A stretch of 64,000 nt of DNA from Ficedula albicollis (lineage: Eukaryota; Chordata; Aves; Passeriformes; Muscicapidae): positions 5,247,026 through 5,311,025 of the forward strand of contig NC_021678.1 in the NCBI RefSeq assembly GCF_000247815.1. Reading direction: 5' to 3'. The stretch's first letter is position 1. The number at the start of each line of letters is the position of its first letter. The notes beneath the pieces were generated by a model. That model was not told where the DNA came from and did not search any database. It worked only from the letters and a program-made list of their open reading frames with translations. This document shows positions 22,431-37,353 of this stretch, piece after piece. Made by a program: the position numbers and the translations under genes.

Positions 22431-23854
22431 TCTCCCTGAATCCACAGTAGAAATACAGTCACACAGAAAACTAAAATCAGTCTAATCTAAAAACTGCAGA
22501 AAATAGTACCAAAGGTGACCTAAAAAAGTAATTTTGACAAGTCACTGCATTGAAAGACATTTTGAAATTAATCTCTGTGCAGATATGCCATGGGACTCTA
22601 GGTTATAAAATGACTGACTAAATCAATTAGACTTTTAGAAGAAGCTATTTATATGCAAATATTTTAGTAATAACTTCAGAAATAAAAGAAAGTACTACAC
22701 AGACCATTTTAGAATCCACATATGGTATGAAACATACACTCACACATGTTCTAAAGTACAAATATATATAAATATACTTGTTCTTGAAGCGGAGTAGAGC
22801 AAAACTAAACCAGGGCCTGACTAACCTATCCATGCCTTTATGGTAGCATGACTTTCACATGCAGCTCGTGGCCTAATCAGATCCCTGAGGCATATCACCA
22901 GAATTGCTACAAGTTTTACTTACCACAATTTTAACCAGAAACTGACTTAAATCATGTTACATCTCTTTAGATGAAGACAGACACAAATAAAACAACCCCA
23001 CCAACAAAAAAAAACCCCAAGCCCCCCAAAAAACACACACAGACAAAACCCACACAGCCCTATAATACATAGAAAGGCACCTGATAATATCGTTAGTAGC
23101 AAATATCTACAGCATCCTAAGTGTACTTAGGGAATCAACATAAATTTTTAAAAGATATGAAATACAAGAATTGCTAGCATTCAAAATGTAGCTCTAACCT
23201 ATCTAGGAAGTCACTAAAATGACATGTGCAGTTGTAAATCATCAAGAGTGTGCAAAACTATACAGTTTTGCATAAAGTGCTATGTGTACTCCCAGTTTGC
23301 TAAGCTTGGCAATATGATGCAGGATGATGATGCTAAGGATATATCCTACCTACCTCATCTTTCCTTTTTCTTTCCCACCATCATCCACTGTCCTTTAAAC
23401 TGCACATTTAAAAGTTACACAAAGACCTTTTCAGGAACTGTAGTTCAGAAAAATATTTAAAGTATATCTATATTTCAATGTAAACTTGGGACACTGGTTC
23501 AATTTTCACAAACTCTAGATACTTACAGCTTCAGCTAATTCAATTGGAGTTGCAATTATTTCAATCTGTTCAATACCTCTGGCAAAAGAGTATTTCCTAT
23601 TACTCATTTAACTCCTATTTAAGGAGTGCTGAAATTCATGCTCTAACTTGTCCAGACTTAAATCTAAACAATAAGCAATATAGAAAAACAGAGTAACGCT
23701 TTATCTGATCACTTAGGCTTACAAAACCAAGTCCTATCTGTCTGTATGAATCTGTTCATACAGACTCATTCTAGGAATTGTACACAGATCTTTAACACTT
23801 GAATTCAAGTTATTACAGTACAGCAGTTTCTCTTGCAGGCACTGTGCAGTACAC

Positions 23855-23911
23855 TTAAAAGTATACAACCGGTCTCTTCTTTACTCTGTATTTCAGTGAT
23901 CCATATCGTAT
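23855..23911 (-). CDS. REEP3: REEP3 exon 8 (C-terminus and stop)
   Basis: Read on the minus strand, it encodes IRYGSLKYRVKKRPVVYF and a TAA stop (18 codons plus stop). It matches the conserved basic C-terminus of vertebrate REEP3 (human VRYGSLKYKVKKRPQVYF). The acceptor is CTCCTCAG (AG at 23912-23913), phase 0. It joins exon 7 across a 750-bp intron with a GC donor. Confidence 0.96.
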   Translation of the reverse strand: MRYGSLKYRVKKRPVVYF

Positions 23912-24661
23912 CTGAGGAGAAAAATAAAATTATAACAAAGAGTTGAGTCACACCAAGAAATATGATTCACCTCCTCACTAATCCTATTTAGAAAATGTCT
24001 TTCAATGTGCTTTGGACACCCCAGTTTCACTAAGAGAATCTACCTATGACTGACTAAGATAAAATTTCAACAGAATTGGGCAAGAAGAGCAAGTATCAAC
24101 TGTTTTCCAGGAATGACCCAAAAACTTTTATGAGATTCCACAGAGATTTAGCCCGAAGTATCTAAGTTTTGTGATGCATGTGCATGTAAAGTGCATTGAA
24201 TGGTAACTAGGATCTTCTCTTTGTAGATCACAGAGAGTCAGGCCATGTGTCTATGGGAACTAAAAAATTCTGAATATTCTTTATCTATTAAACATGAGAT
24301 GTTTAAGTGTGTGCAACATGCAGTGATAGTATTGCTATCCATACCCCTTTCAAGGTGAGCAGTTCCTGAAATTGGGCTTGGAGGTGCCAGAATTAGCATT
24401 ACAAGCACAGATCCTGTTTCATCTCCTTTCCCTTGCTCCTTGCTTTGTTACTTTCATTCATGTATTTCCCCTAAACACTCCAAACTACAAAAGCTCCAAA
24501 CTTAGATATTTTTATCATATACTTCCTTGCCCATTTAGCATCTAGAATCCACTTATTGTTGACAACCACTCTAAGATTAAAAATAAAAATAAATGTCTGC
24601 ACTATGAAAAATGCCAATATACACTGAAAAACCAAACTCAATTAACCAGGACTATACTTGC

Positions 24662-24813
24662 CTCTTTACGGCCTTTAATAGTTTTCACAGATTTCATACT
24701 CTGAGTTCTTCGAAGGCCTCTCTGAGCAAACATTTCATCCTCTGAATGTGTCCCCTCCATCTCTTCATCTGTTTTGTCATCTCCAGGATTTTTTTCCAGT
24801 GGAGTTTTGTAAC
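24662..24813 (-). CDS. REEP3: REEP3 exon 7 (acidic/phospho-rich C-terminal region)
   Basis: Two bases complete a Gly codon, then come 50 residues: YKTPLEKNPGDDKTDEEMEG, THSEDEMFAQRGLRRTQSMK, then SVKTIKGRKE. It aligns with human GIPLKDGDEKTDEEAEGPYS, then DNEMLTHKGLRRSQSMKSVK. RRTQSMK is a likely basophilic-kinase site. The donor is GCAAGT (GC at 24660-24661), not GT. Without splicing the frame adds ASIVLVN and stops at 24638-24640. The acceptor TTGTTAAG is preceded, 9 nt upstream in the sense direction, by the 277-nt homopolymer (G on the sense strand), so its natural pyrimidine tract is missing from this assembly. Confidence 0.96.
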
Positions 24814-24820
24814 CTTAACA

Positions 24821-27569
<2,749 letters not shown>

Positions 27570-27717
27570 CTGAAGATTCACTTGCAGAAGCTCTGGTTTT
27601 CTTTTTGGCTTCTGGCAATGTCTGATAAGGTCTCTGTCCAACAGGCTCATCTCCTTGAATAGTAGTCAAATCATGCATACTGAAACTTCTCAGTTTCTCA
27701 GTTATTGCACCTTGGCT
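27570..27717 (-). CDS. REEP3: REEP3 exon 6 (post-domain linker)
   Basis: 148 nt encode SQGAITEKLRSFSMHDLTTI, QGDEPVGQRPYQTLPEAKKK, then TRASASESS plus one base of a Gly codon. This is the segment LRSFSMHDLTTIQGDEPVGQ that is highly conserved in REEP3 and REEP4-like proteins, right after the TB2/DP1 domain. It leads into a basic, Ser-rich region linked to microtubule binding. The acceptor TTTCAG and donor GTATGT are canonical. Confidence 0.97.
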
Positions 27718-29482
27718 CTGAAATACAACAACAGTATCTTTGAAAACCAGGCAGAGGTTTAACTTTGCTGCTCAGCTTGTGTTAAGATCTTTAAGCCCAT
27801 GCTTCCTTGCTGCACAACAAAACACATTGAAGATACGCATGCAGTTGCTTTACATTTGATTTAGGTATTGCTTTTAACCATGCTTAACTGTATGTTGCTC
27901 CCAGATGATAAAGTTACATGAGCTAGCAGCCTAATTACAAATGCTGCATTTCACTCCTTTAATTTGAGCAAATAAAGACATCTTGGGTGAGGGCAAGTGT
28001 TCAAAAGAAACGCACGTCAGAGATGTTCACTTCAAACATGGCAGTTCAAGGTAGCATGACAGTAACACTTCTACTTTAAAGAGTGTGGTTGAAGATAGTT
28101 TTCTGCTATTTTGTATTTTATCCTCCACAAATTTGAATAAGGTTAAGGAGAACAGTGTTAAAAATACACTACGTAACATTAACTCAAATAACTGAGAAAC
28201 TGGCAGCACTACAAAAGCAGCTCCAGTTGACAGAAACAAACCAAAGAGGTCCTGCCTGGACTACAGGCTAGCAGGCTCTCTTATTAATATAACCTTACTG
28301 ACCTAATACCAACCCAAAATCTAATGCTACACTGGAGAAGAGTTAAACACATATGAACATTAGATATTACTTCTCCAATTGTCTTCACTGCTTTTCTATA
28401 TGGAACATAGGAAAATTTCCCTGTTGGAAAGAAAGGTCATCCAGCAGCTCTTTCATCTCACATCAGATGATGTTATTATTAAAGCATTAAAGATTAATTT
28501 ATTGCATAAGGAACTAAAAGAATAAGACCATGACAACAAGTACTCAAAGTCATGTTAAAATAGTATTTAATTCTTCCCTCTCTGGCATAAGACAAAAAAT
28601 AACCATTTCAGGGAAAGGCTGACAAGCCTGTGAATGAATTCCACTTCAAGCAAGTGTTAAAGACTTTGTTTCATTCTTACAAATGAAGCTTTTAAGTAAA
28701 ATTCTTCATTTGATCAGTATGTTAGCAAGCAGGAGCAGATACTTGGGTACAATTCCATATACCTTTCCCTGCACCAGCAGAAGGCAATTCTGGCACTGCT
28801 GGCCACAGCCATTTGTTCCCACTCTCATGACCACAACTGTTTGCAATTGGTAGACCAGTATATTGAATTATTCCACGTTAAAAATAGCCATGTAAAGTGA
28901 AGAGACAGTTGAATTAAAGCTCCTTACATTTGCATGGATACCAAAGGGCAGGGGGAAAAGTGGCTGAAACCTAATATTAATTTTCTAATGACTAGTTATT
29001 AGTACAGAATATAAAATGAAGACAGTAGACAGTGTGCTACTCAAGCAGGACAAACCTATTATAATTCTTACTCCACCATTCATATATTGTCACCAAACAA
29101 TAACAAAGAAAAGGTTTCTTGTGAGATAAGTAGAAGCCTTAACTTTTCTAGTCTCTTCCTACATACTTGTAGGATGACTCAGTTCTCAAATCATAAATAC
29201 AGCTTGCCTTTGAGTCAAAATGCACTATGAACACTGTACAGTGTTTTTATTAAAGATTGTAGAAATGCTGAAGTCAAATTTATTCCCCAAAATGGCTTAC
29301 TTAAAGCAGATCTCCTAAGGCAGGAGAAATCCTCCCCTTCCACTACTCCACTTCTTGCACTGAAAAGCATTTCAAGTAAACTACATCAGAAACCAGCTAT
29401 GCCTGAGAACTTTATCAGCTCCTAGGACATGGAGAAGAGAACTGGAGAAAGAACTGCTTCTACTGACACGTAACAGCTTACT

Positions 29483-29483
<1 letters not shown>

Positions 29484-29554
<71 letters not shown>
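29484..29554 (+). repeat. Poly-C homopolymer, 71 nt, flanked by a direct repeat
   Basis: The run lies between TAACAGCTTACTA and TAACAGCTTTCTA, so the same TAACAGCTT flanks both sides. This is what a failed join of overlapping contig ends would leave. A (TA)n microsatellite follows. Confidence 0.95.
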
Positions 29555-29557
<3 letters not shown>

Positions 29558-29562
29558 CAGCT

Positions 29563-29565
29563 TTC

Positions 29566-29596
<31 letters not shown>

Positions 29597-29605
29597 TACA
29601 TATAA
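29563..29605 (+). repeat. (TA)n microsatellite
   Basis: Simple TA repeat with a few ATAATATA interruptions, right after the 71-nt poly-C run. Confidence 0.9.
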
Positions 29606-30206
29606 CATACAAGACTGTTCATCAGTCCGTGTCCGATGCTTAAAGAGGTTGAATAGGACTCAAGTCTCAGTCACTGAATACTGGTGAATATACAAAATGG
29701 ACCTAGTTGTTCTCAGCAGAATCCATACAAATTCAGCACAATTCCACTCACCAAGTGTTAACAGAGTCTACTTGAAATAGTGACAGAAGCTGGCTTTGGC
29801 CAGCAGCAGAAGTATAGAAAGACACACGTGTTTAACAGTTGCCCAACAAGTTCATTCATCATGCGATATACTACAAAAAAACATTTGGACATGGCATAGA
29901 ATAATGCAATTAAGATTATAACAACTAACATACTAAGAAGTCACATAACAAGCCTGTATTTCTTATTCCACTGTAGACAGAGGACTAGATCCAAGCTGGA
30001 AACATTCAGCCCTATTTTCCAGTGCAGCTTTTGGATAGAGAATTTTGTTTTTCAAAGGGGGAAAAAAGTCAAGTATGTGCCATAAAATAACACTGTGCCC
30101 TTAACCAAACTGCACAGTTGAGCTGGAGCTCCTGTGGAGCACTACCTCATTCAGGGAGGACATAAGGGATTTATACAATGGGCCCTTCATTCCAGAACTG
30201 CTTGCC

Positions 30207-30320
30207 AAGATGGAAAGTTTTACTTGAGTTACACACAGAAAACACTGAGAAGTTTGGAAGAATAAGATGGAAAGTTTTACTTGAGTTACACACAGAAAAC
30301 ACTGAGAAGCTTGGAAGAAT
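30207..30320 (+). repeat. Tandem duplication, period 57
   Basis: AAGATGGAAAGTTTTACTTG starts at 30207 and 30264. The copies differ by AAGTTTGG/AAGCTTGG. Confidence 0.9.
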
Positions 30321-30420
30321 ATATACACGAATAAAGATGCAGCACACATGCCCGAGGGTCACAGTAGGAACATATACACGAATAAAGATGCAGCACACAT
30401 GCCTGAGAGTCACAGTAGGA
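30321..30420 (+). repeat. Tandem duplication, period 51
   Basis: ATATACACGAATAAAGATGC starts at 30321 and 30372. The copies differ by CCCGAGGG/CCTGAGAG. It directly adjoins the previous duplication. Confidence 0.9.
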
Positions 30421-32567
30421 ATAGGAGCTGCACAACCACTGCTGTGCTAGACAGTCCTCATCACACATTATACTAATCCTATGCAGGTACACTCTACAGT
30501 GCCACTAATCTCTATCCCATCCCTGGGAACATTCAGTCTAGGCAAAGGAAGAATGATTTCAACTTTAACTCCACTGTATAAACTGAAGGACAAATTTCAA
30601 GGTGTTCTGTGGGGGTATGCATATCACTGTGCTCACAGTGCATTTAAGACTTCAGAAGATTCTTCCACTACCATGTCCAAAAGCAGCAGTTCATTGCTTT
30701 CTGCTGAAACAAAGCATTCTGTGAAGATCTGGATTACTATCAGCTGAGGATGAAAGTCTGGCTGAAAAATATTAGATTCCTTCCTGCTGCAGGAAATGTG
30801 AGATTAAATACCCTCTACTGCAGGAAATGTGAGAGCAACATTCACATTTAGAATAATAATGCTTTAAGAGCTCTCATATTTTGGATGAAAAGTCAAAGAG
30901 TTACAGCTTGAAAGCAACATGTTTCCCCTAAAAACTGAAAGCAAAGCAATTCAATTGTAGGTGGAGCTGAAGAGGATCTCCTGCTTCCACTCCCAGCCAT
31001 GGATGTGGCACCAGCCATCACCTCTCCCCAGATATACAATACACCAAGATCACCCCAAGATGCTGCTCAGGAGAAGATGGCAGGGCAGTTACCACTGCTA
31101 GTGCTACAGCTACCTCTGTAATGGTAGCCCATTATATCAACAGTTCTTGCCAGTAAGGAAGGAATGCATCAGGCTGCATTCAGCCCAGAGACTGGTAACT
31201 AAATTACAGCACAAAAGATTGAGATACATACATTTACAATTAAAATGCCAGGGGAAATAAAATTAATCACACAACTTCACTAAAATTTCTATGTAGGCAA
31301 ACATCAAAGAGAGACAAACTGATGAACTGTGAAGTCTGTGTGTTGTCTTAAACAAAATGCAAGTCTTAAAGAATGATTTTTCATAACTATTCAGTGCATT
31401 TCCTTAAACATACTAAATGTTTTTCGGAGTCCATATTCATTAGCATTGTCCAGTGTGAAACACCAATTAAAGTCGTAAGATGTTTCTAAATCAATTTTTA
31501 AAAATAAACATAGCCTATTTAAGGGTCTTCTTTCAAGACTATTCAGCTTCTACTAAGCTATTAGTAAGCTATAGTATGCAGTCTCATCAGCTGACCCTCA
31601 AATATGAAATGCCATTTTCTATTCTGTTATTGAGCATGCACTTTTATAGTCTGTATGCTTAACCCAGGGAACTTGCTGTAAACAAACACCACATTGTCTG
31701 CCTCAGGGACTCTGTTGTTTAAATTGGACTTGCACCCCTCCAGTGGCCAGGATCACTGACTGAAGCTGCCTGCTTTCCTTGGACAAGTTCTCAATGGACT
31801 CTGCAGTATGCAGCACCCACATTGTCAGCTGTTCTCTCCCTGATCTGATCCAAGACTTCTGTTCCCTCTCAACCTGAAGAGGGACTGCTGTCCCCTGAAT
31901 GACCTCTGCAGCATGCCAGGCAGTCCCAGCAGAGAAGAGGATGAAAGCAGTGTTGCTCCCCATAGTGATACTGGCTGTGTGCCACAGCTGACTGCAAGAG
32001 ACCTCCTTCCTCTGCCATGCCCTAAGTGGGGATAAGGGGAAGTGTGAGCAAGGCCAGGAGAATAATACTCAATCAGCAAAAAGGCAGCAGATTCAGGATG
32101 ACTAGAAAGCATGCAGAAAACACATCCCACAAACCATATTATAACAACCAACACCACTTTACAAATTAACACTATTTGGTTGTGACCTCATAAAGAGGGA
32201 CAGAGTATTTCACAGCTTAATTAGCAGTCCCCCTGCTCATAATGATAAAGACACCAGTTTTCACTAGTAGCTCAAGAAATCTGAATTTATGGGTTGGCAG
32301 AAATTGAAACATAAAGGTAACCATCATCTCAGAAAACAGATGCATCAAAGTATGAGATGTATCATTGGAACTTAAGTGTTGTGGACATAATTTCCCCAAA
32401 TCTATAAACTACTGAGCTATTGAGGCACCTTGTTTCTGATTATTTTACTACTAAAAATTTCCTTCAGTATATAAAAATTCAGCACAGACTATCTTTCATC
32501 TCTAAATTTCCTGAAATCAGGATTTTACAAGAATTTGTTTTCTGACATGCTAATTTAACAAAATTAA

Positions 32568-32713
32568 TTTTGCTAATGTATGCTACTTAGCAGGTTTTGT
32601 AACTACTTTTTATAAGAACAGTGGCTAACTAGTACCAGCCTTTTGCTAATGTATGCTACTTAGCAGGTTTTGAAACTACTTTTTATAAGAATAGTGGCTA
32701 ACTAGTACCAGCT
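32568..32713 (+). repeat. Tandem duplication, period 73
   Basis: TTTTGCTAATGTATGCTACT starts at 32568 and 32641. The copies differ by TTGTAAC/TTGAAAC and GAACAG/GAATAG. Confidence 0.9.
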
Positions 32714-33656
32714 AAAAAATTTCAGTATGAGAATGTAAGCTATAAGCCACTACTCCTGCCCAATACATTTAAATTTAACTACAGGGGAGCAGGTTTAAAT
32801 TTATGTCAAATTTCAGTAAACTGACCTGGCTGGCTGCTCTAACCTCCCTAACAGAGCCAAAAAGCCTTTTAATGGTAATCCCCTATTCCTTTGACAATCC
32901 TTGAAGAAAATCACTCTCTCTCACATTTGATATTCAAAATATTTTAGCAAGTTTCCAAGCCATTTCTAACACCCTCCTAAAGTCAGCATAAGCAGTTTTC
33001 TGGAACAGTTTAGTGTCTTTTGACATAGGTTTAATTTTGCACACTTGTTTGGTCTCTCCCCCTCTCCTAATTTGAGATCTGCTATGTCAGAATAAGCATA
33101 TGTGCTCTATTTACAAAAAAAAAAAAAAAAGGTACAAAGAACAGTGATGAAAGTGTGTCCTCTCTCCTATCAAAACTGATCGCACTACTACAATTCCATT
33201 CCTGGAATCCTATAGTATGCTCCACCAGCTCTTGGTGAAGGGATAATCTTTTCACCTGCTGGAGGCAGCAGTCAACTCTCGAAAAACAGGGAACAAAATC
33301 AAGAACACATGCATTGTGTCCATTTGCTTGCATGGGGCAGGCATGCTCAGTATTTTGGAATGACAAACCCAAGAGGCTTAACATGCCAAACTAAAGATTA
33401 TTTTCAGTGAGTCTTCTCTTTCATACTGTTAAAAAATCATGCCTATTTTAGGTTTTTGGTATTGCAGTGGTTGTTTTTCCCAAGCATCTGATCTGCACTG
33501 AACTAATTCTGTACAAATATTCATGAGCACTTTAAACAAGTTTTAACAAATACAGCAGGCATCTTGCCAGTCACAGCTGAATAGCAATGAAATCTAAACA
33601 GAGACATTTCAGAAAAAGTTATTATTTCAGAAGTGGGAGGAGATATTGGTGTTATT

Positions 33657-33825
33657 TATTTTACAATATTTCTGTTACCCCCTAAAAATGAACAAGGAAA
33701 TATCTAGCCATAGCCAAACATGAGGAACACACACAAAGCATATTTTACAATATTTCTGTTACCCCCTAAAAATGAATAAGGAAATATCTAGCCATAGCTA
33801 AACATGAGGAACACACACAAAGCAC
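33657..33825 (+). repeat. Tandem duplication, period 84
   Basis: TATTTTACAATATTTCTGTT starts at 33657 and 33741. The copies differ by GAACAAGG/GAATAAGG and AGCCAAAC/AGCTAAAC. Confidence 0.9.
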
Positions 33826-35233
33826 AAGTATCCTCACAGATGCTTATTATAATAAATTTGTAATGCAAAGAATTTGCATTTTAGCATTTAGTAATTAAAC
33901 TTTTTTACCCAGTAGAGCAGTTGGGCTGTTTGTTAGATTTGTTTAAATAACCTATTTTCACTCTGGATACTTTGATTCCTTTGGATGTGCACTCTATCAC
34001 ATCCTAAATTATTTCACGTCTCAAGGCAATATTAAGAATTTGAATAACAAAAAAAAGACCCACAGTGATCAAATGTAATCACTCTCACAATATTTTAAAC
34101 TCATTATAACCATATTTAAAACCAAGAAGTTATAATGCTACCACCCACATGTATCTTTAGAAATAGAGAAAATGAATAAAAAAGATATGCATGACTATTT
34201 TTTCAAAGCTTTTTGAGATAGCATGTGAAAATGTAGTTTTTAGGAATGTCTTTTATTTATAACACAGGAAGTTCACATAGAAGCCCAGACATTTAAGCTA
34301 AATACCAGCTGTACATACTCAACTTTGACAGTCAGGGATCTCTATGCTGTTTTCTGTTATCTACCAACAGTGTTGAGGTTTTCAGTGCTGTTACTTTGAG
34401 CACAATGGTTCTATTTATTCCCTAGAAGAAATTAATTCTCATTGCCTTAAACCAGTGATTTCACTTGGACATACACATTTTTCTCTCTCTACTTTTTTGG
34501 TGTGTTTTGATTTAAATTCCTATTAGGTAGGATACACATTGTCTGAAGTATATTCCTTTTAGTGGTGCACAAATTGCTTAGAATCTTACATATAAGCTTG
34601 TATTTTGTCTTCCTATACCCAGAGTTCTCTGAAATACTGAAGCTGATGAGTTTTTGTAGGAAGGTAATCTGGGAAAAACAACAGATTACTTCATAGTTTA
34701 ATGGAAAATACATGACAAAGCAAGTGTATGCTAAACACCAATAGGCAAGTTTATGCTTAGTATATTAATTTAATAATTCACTCAACAAGTTGCAAACAGG
34801 TTAATTGTGTCAAGATAATTTTTATCCATGGTAGTAGTCTTCCATGACTTAATTAATATGTGGCATTACCTCAGGTTGATTGGAGAAAAACAGCAGAAAA
34901 GCCAGAAATCCTTTAAAAAGTTTGTTTATCAACAAGAAAACACAACAGAGACAGAAAAGAAACAATGGTCATCTTTATTAAAAGCCTGCACAGAAAACTG
35001 AATGGTTTTGAATTAGAATAAACTGATCTGATGATCCAAGAAATAACTACAAGCCATCTTAAACAAAACAACAAACACAGTATGAGGAAGAAGGGCTGCA
35101 AACCTTTAACTGTGTCCCAGGTTTTCAATACACTTGCAGAATTTATCTTTTTATATAAGAGTGGTAAATCCTCAGTACTATTACACTGTTCTATATAAAG
35201 CCTCAAATGCAATTAATGCAAGCAGAAACCTAC

Positions 35234-35347
35234 CTTTACAGCTGCTGTCACTGCAGCAGTTGCTGCCAAATTTAACCCTTGCCTTCCAAAATTCACCATG
35301 GTCTCATAGCCTCTTTCTTTGGCTTGGACGATGTACTCATCAATCTC
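35234..35347 (-). CDS. REEP3: REEP3 exon 5 (end of TB2/DP1/HVA22 domain)
   Basis: 114 nt encode [20 protein letters not shown] then [18 protein letters not shown], 38 residues in phase 0. The sequence is nearly identical to human REEP3 ([20 protein letters not shown]). It forms the helix after the membrane hairpins and the amphipathic Ala-rich stretch. [20 protein letters not shown] separates REEP3 from REEP1 ([20 protein letters not shown]) and REEP4. Acceptor and donor are canonical (donor GTAGGT). Confidence 0.97.
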
Positions 35348-36657
35348 CTAAAAGAAAAACATATTTAAATTTTAGACGGCTGTTCATAAGAGAGCAAAGT
35401 TACCCCACAGTATTATTTTTCCATCAGTAAATGAAGACAGAAGAAATATTTAAGAAAATATTTAATGGGATTTATCTTTGTATACAAATGTTTTGCTCAT
35501 TATTACTCATTTAAGAAAAGGATTATATGTGGTCAAACAAGAAGATAAAGTAGATCACTTTTGTACAGCTCAGAAACATTGCAATAAGTTCTTTACAGAG
35601 AGTAAGCTTAACTTGTTGGACAGAAGTTTTTCAAGAAATAACATCATCTAACATGAAGAAGTCAGCGAGCTCCCTAGAGAGGTAGAGTCAACATACCAAG
35701 AACTTCCAAAGTCACAGCTTTGAAACAGTTAAGTAGTAAGGACAATACAGTCATGACATTAATCTCCAGCTCTGGTAAATGCCTGGAGTTGAAGATAAAA
35801 GTCTGCAAGGTACTTCCCAAGAGCTTGCAGACTACAGGAAGTATCCCTTTAGCTTTACAAAGTTGCAAATTGTTTATAGCACAACATTCAGAAGATCAAG
35901 ATGAGCTTACTGCTCCTATTAGTAGCAATCTCGTAAACTACCTGCTTTGCCATATGAAGGCCAAGCCTAGTACTGACCTTTGGGAATGCTATTTTCTGTA
36001 GTGCGAGGTTTCTCAGTGCTTGTCTTCACGCCTTTGCTAATTGCTTTTTCCATACATCCAAACAGGATGCTAAAAAAGAGTTAAGCAGAGCTGCGTCCCT
36101 GTCATACTTTGACTAAAGCTAACCATCTTCTAGCTATTTTTATGTTTGGGTATTTACTGTTGCAGACTGGTCTGCCTTTAAAACTCAGTAACAAGTTGCT
36201 CCTCTTATCTTGTCAGTTTACAAACCAAAAAAAAGTCATGAATATCAATCATCCTGAGAAGTGTTATTACTAGTTTATGCTAGAAAAAAAGAGTCAGCAT
36301 TAACAGCTTTCAGTAAAGCTGTGTTCATACTTCTGCGCATAGAGTACTGTACACATGCTTGCACTATGTCAAGCTGCATCACTTACACTCAACTGGGCTC
36401 TTCAGAGTGCATCAAGTAGAGCAGGGAACATCAAGCTCTCATGTCAATAGGAAGCAGGACCTTGTCTGCTCAGGCAAGTTAAACAGAAGCATAGACAGGG
36501 ACAGTCACATGAACTTGCCACTGCTAGTCCAAATTCACGCTGCCTGGCAAGACAATAACAAGCTGCTCCGCTTTTATAGTGTATCTAGCAACAGTTTTTA
36601 TTTCAGCATATGGTGTTTCCATATTAGGCATTAAAAATCTGAGAAGTCATTTCTTAC
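35348..36657 (-). other. REEP3 intron 4
   Basis: 1.3-kb intron with canonical ends. No internal feature is recognised. Confidence 0.75.
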
Positions 36658-36778
36658 CCTTTCTTTAGAAGAAAGCAGTGGGTGGAGGAATTTTCTGTAG
36701 ATTAAACTTGCCCCTCTAGTATATGGGGAAAGGAGCCAGATAACAAAAGCTATCTTCAGTTCATAGTACAGTGGAAAC
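36658..36778 (-). CDS. REEP3: REEP3 exon 4 (second membrane hairpin)
   Basis: One base completes a Trp codon split with exon 3. Then come 40 residues: [20 protein letters not shown], then [20 protein letters not shown]. FPxYYELKxAFxxWLLSPYT is the hallmark of the REEP/DP1/Yop1 family, a hydrophobic hairpin that wedges into the ER membrane and favours curvature. The acceptor is GTCTGTAG and the donor GTAAG. Confidence 0.97.
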
Positions 36779-37276
36779 CTACAGACAAGTTAAAGGTTGC
36801 ACAAAATTAACAACTGTAGTAAGAAAATGTACAGTAATTAGTCATAATGAAGAGATCTTTTCAAAAACCACAATTATATTAGCATATAGGATTCTTCAAA
36901 TACGAGAAGTTACATTAAACAAAAATTAAAAGAATTATGGATTTATGGACTACTGACATTCAAGAAATGAAAACAGTCAATATACTTGCTTTTCGTTATA
37001 CATTTCTTCACAGAGAAATTCTAGGTCATCCTTTTAAGAGTTCCATTATCCTATTCAGTTTCTGCAGTAAAGCTGGAAATGTTATAGTCCCTACTTCAAG
37101 TGACAGTGTACAGAAAACTTCAAAACAGATGCTGTTTATCTCTGCACCAAGATATTTTCCTGTAAAAAAGGCTATTCAACAAGCACAACTTTTTTATACA
37201 AAATAAATCAGTACAAATCAAAAAACATCAGAAAAAAATACAGTTTCCTCTAGAGTTAATAAAAAGCAGGGCTTAC
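36779..37276 (-). other. REEP3 intron 3
   Basis: 498-bp intron with canonical donor GTAAG and acceptor. No feature is seen inside. Confidence 0.8.
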
Positions 37277-37353
37277 CAAGAGATTGTTAGGTCAGTTATC
37301 GTTTCAGTAACTGTATAAAGAGCAAACACAATCCAGTACATCATCCAGCGAAC
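37277..37353 (-). CDS. REEP3: REEP3 exon 3 (first/second membrane segment)
   Basis: 77 nt encode VRWMMYWIVFALYTVTETIT then DLTIS and two bases of a Trp codon. The stretch WMMYWIVFALYTVTE is a membrane-inserting hydrophobic segment conserved in REEP1-4. The acceptor is TTTTCAG and the donor GTAAG. The TETITDLTISW part differs from the human REEP3 version I remember, which has VIETVADQTVAW, and resembles the TETFTD pattern of REEP1. Confidence 0.95.

Larger units (their letters stand above)
19325..23854 (-). other. REEP3: REEP3 3' UTR (approximate extent)
   Basis: A long AT-rich non-coding stretch follows the REEP3 stop on the minus strand. AATAAA signals on the minus strand occur near 19605, 19396 and 19329, so the end is only estimated. 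REEP3 has a long 3' UTR in mammals as far as I recall. It contains two tandem duplications (21642-22299 and 22299-22430). The small ORFs repeated in them are shadows of the duplication. Confidence 0.45.
27718..35233 (-). other. REEP3 intron 5
   Basis: About 7.5 kb of AT-rich intron. It holds one poly-C run flanked by a (TA)n repeat (29484-29605) and four tandem duplications (30207-30320, 30321-30420, 32568-32713, 33657-33825), plus a 17-nt poly-A at about 33115. No other gene is seen on either strand. Confidence 0.7.
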
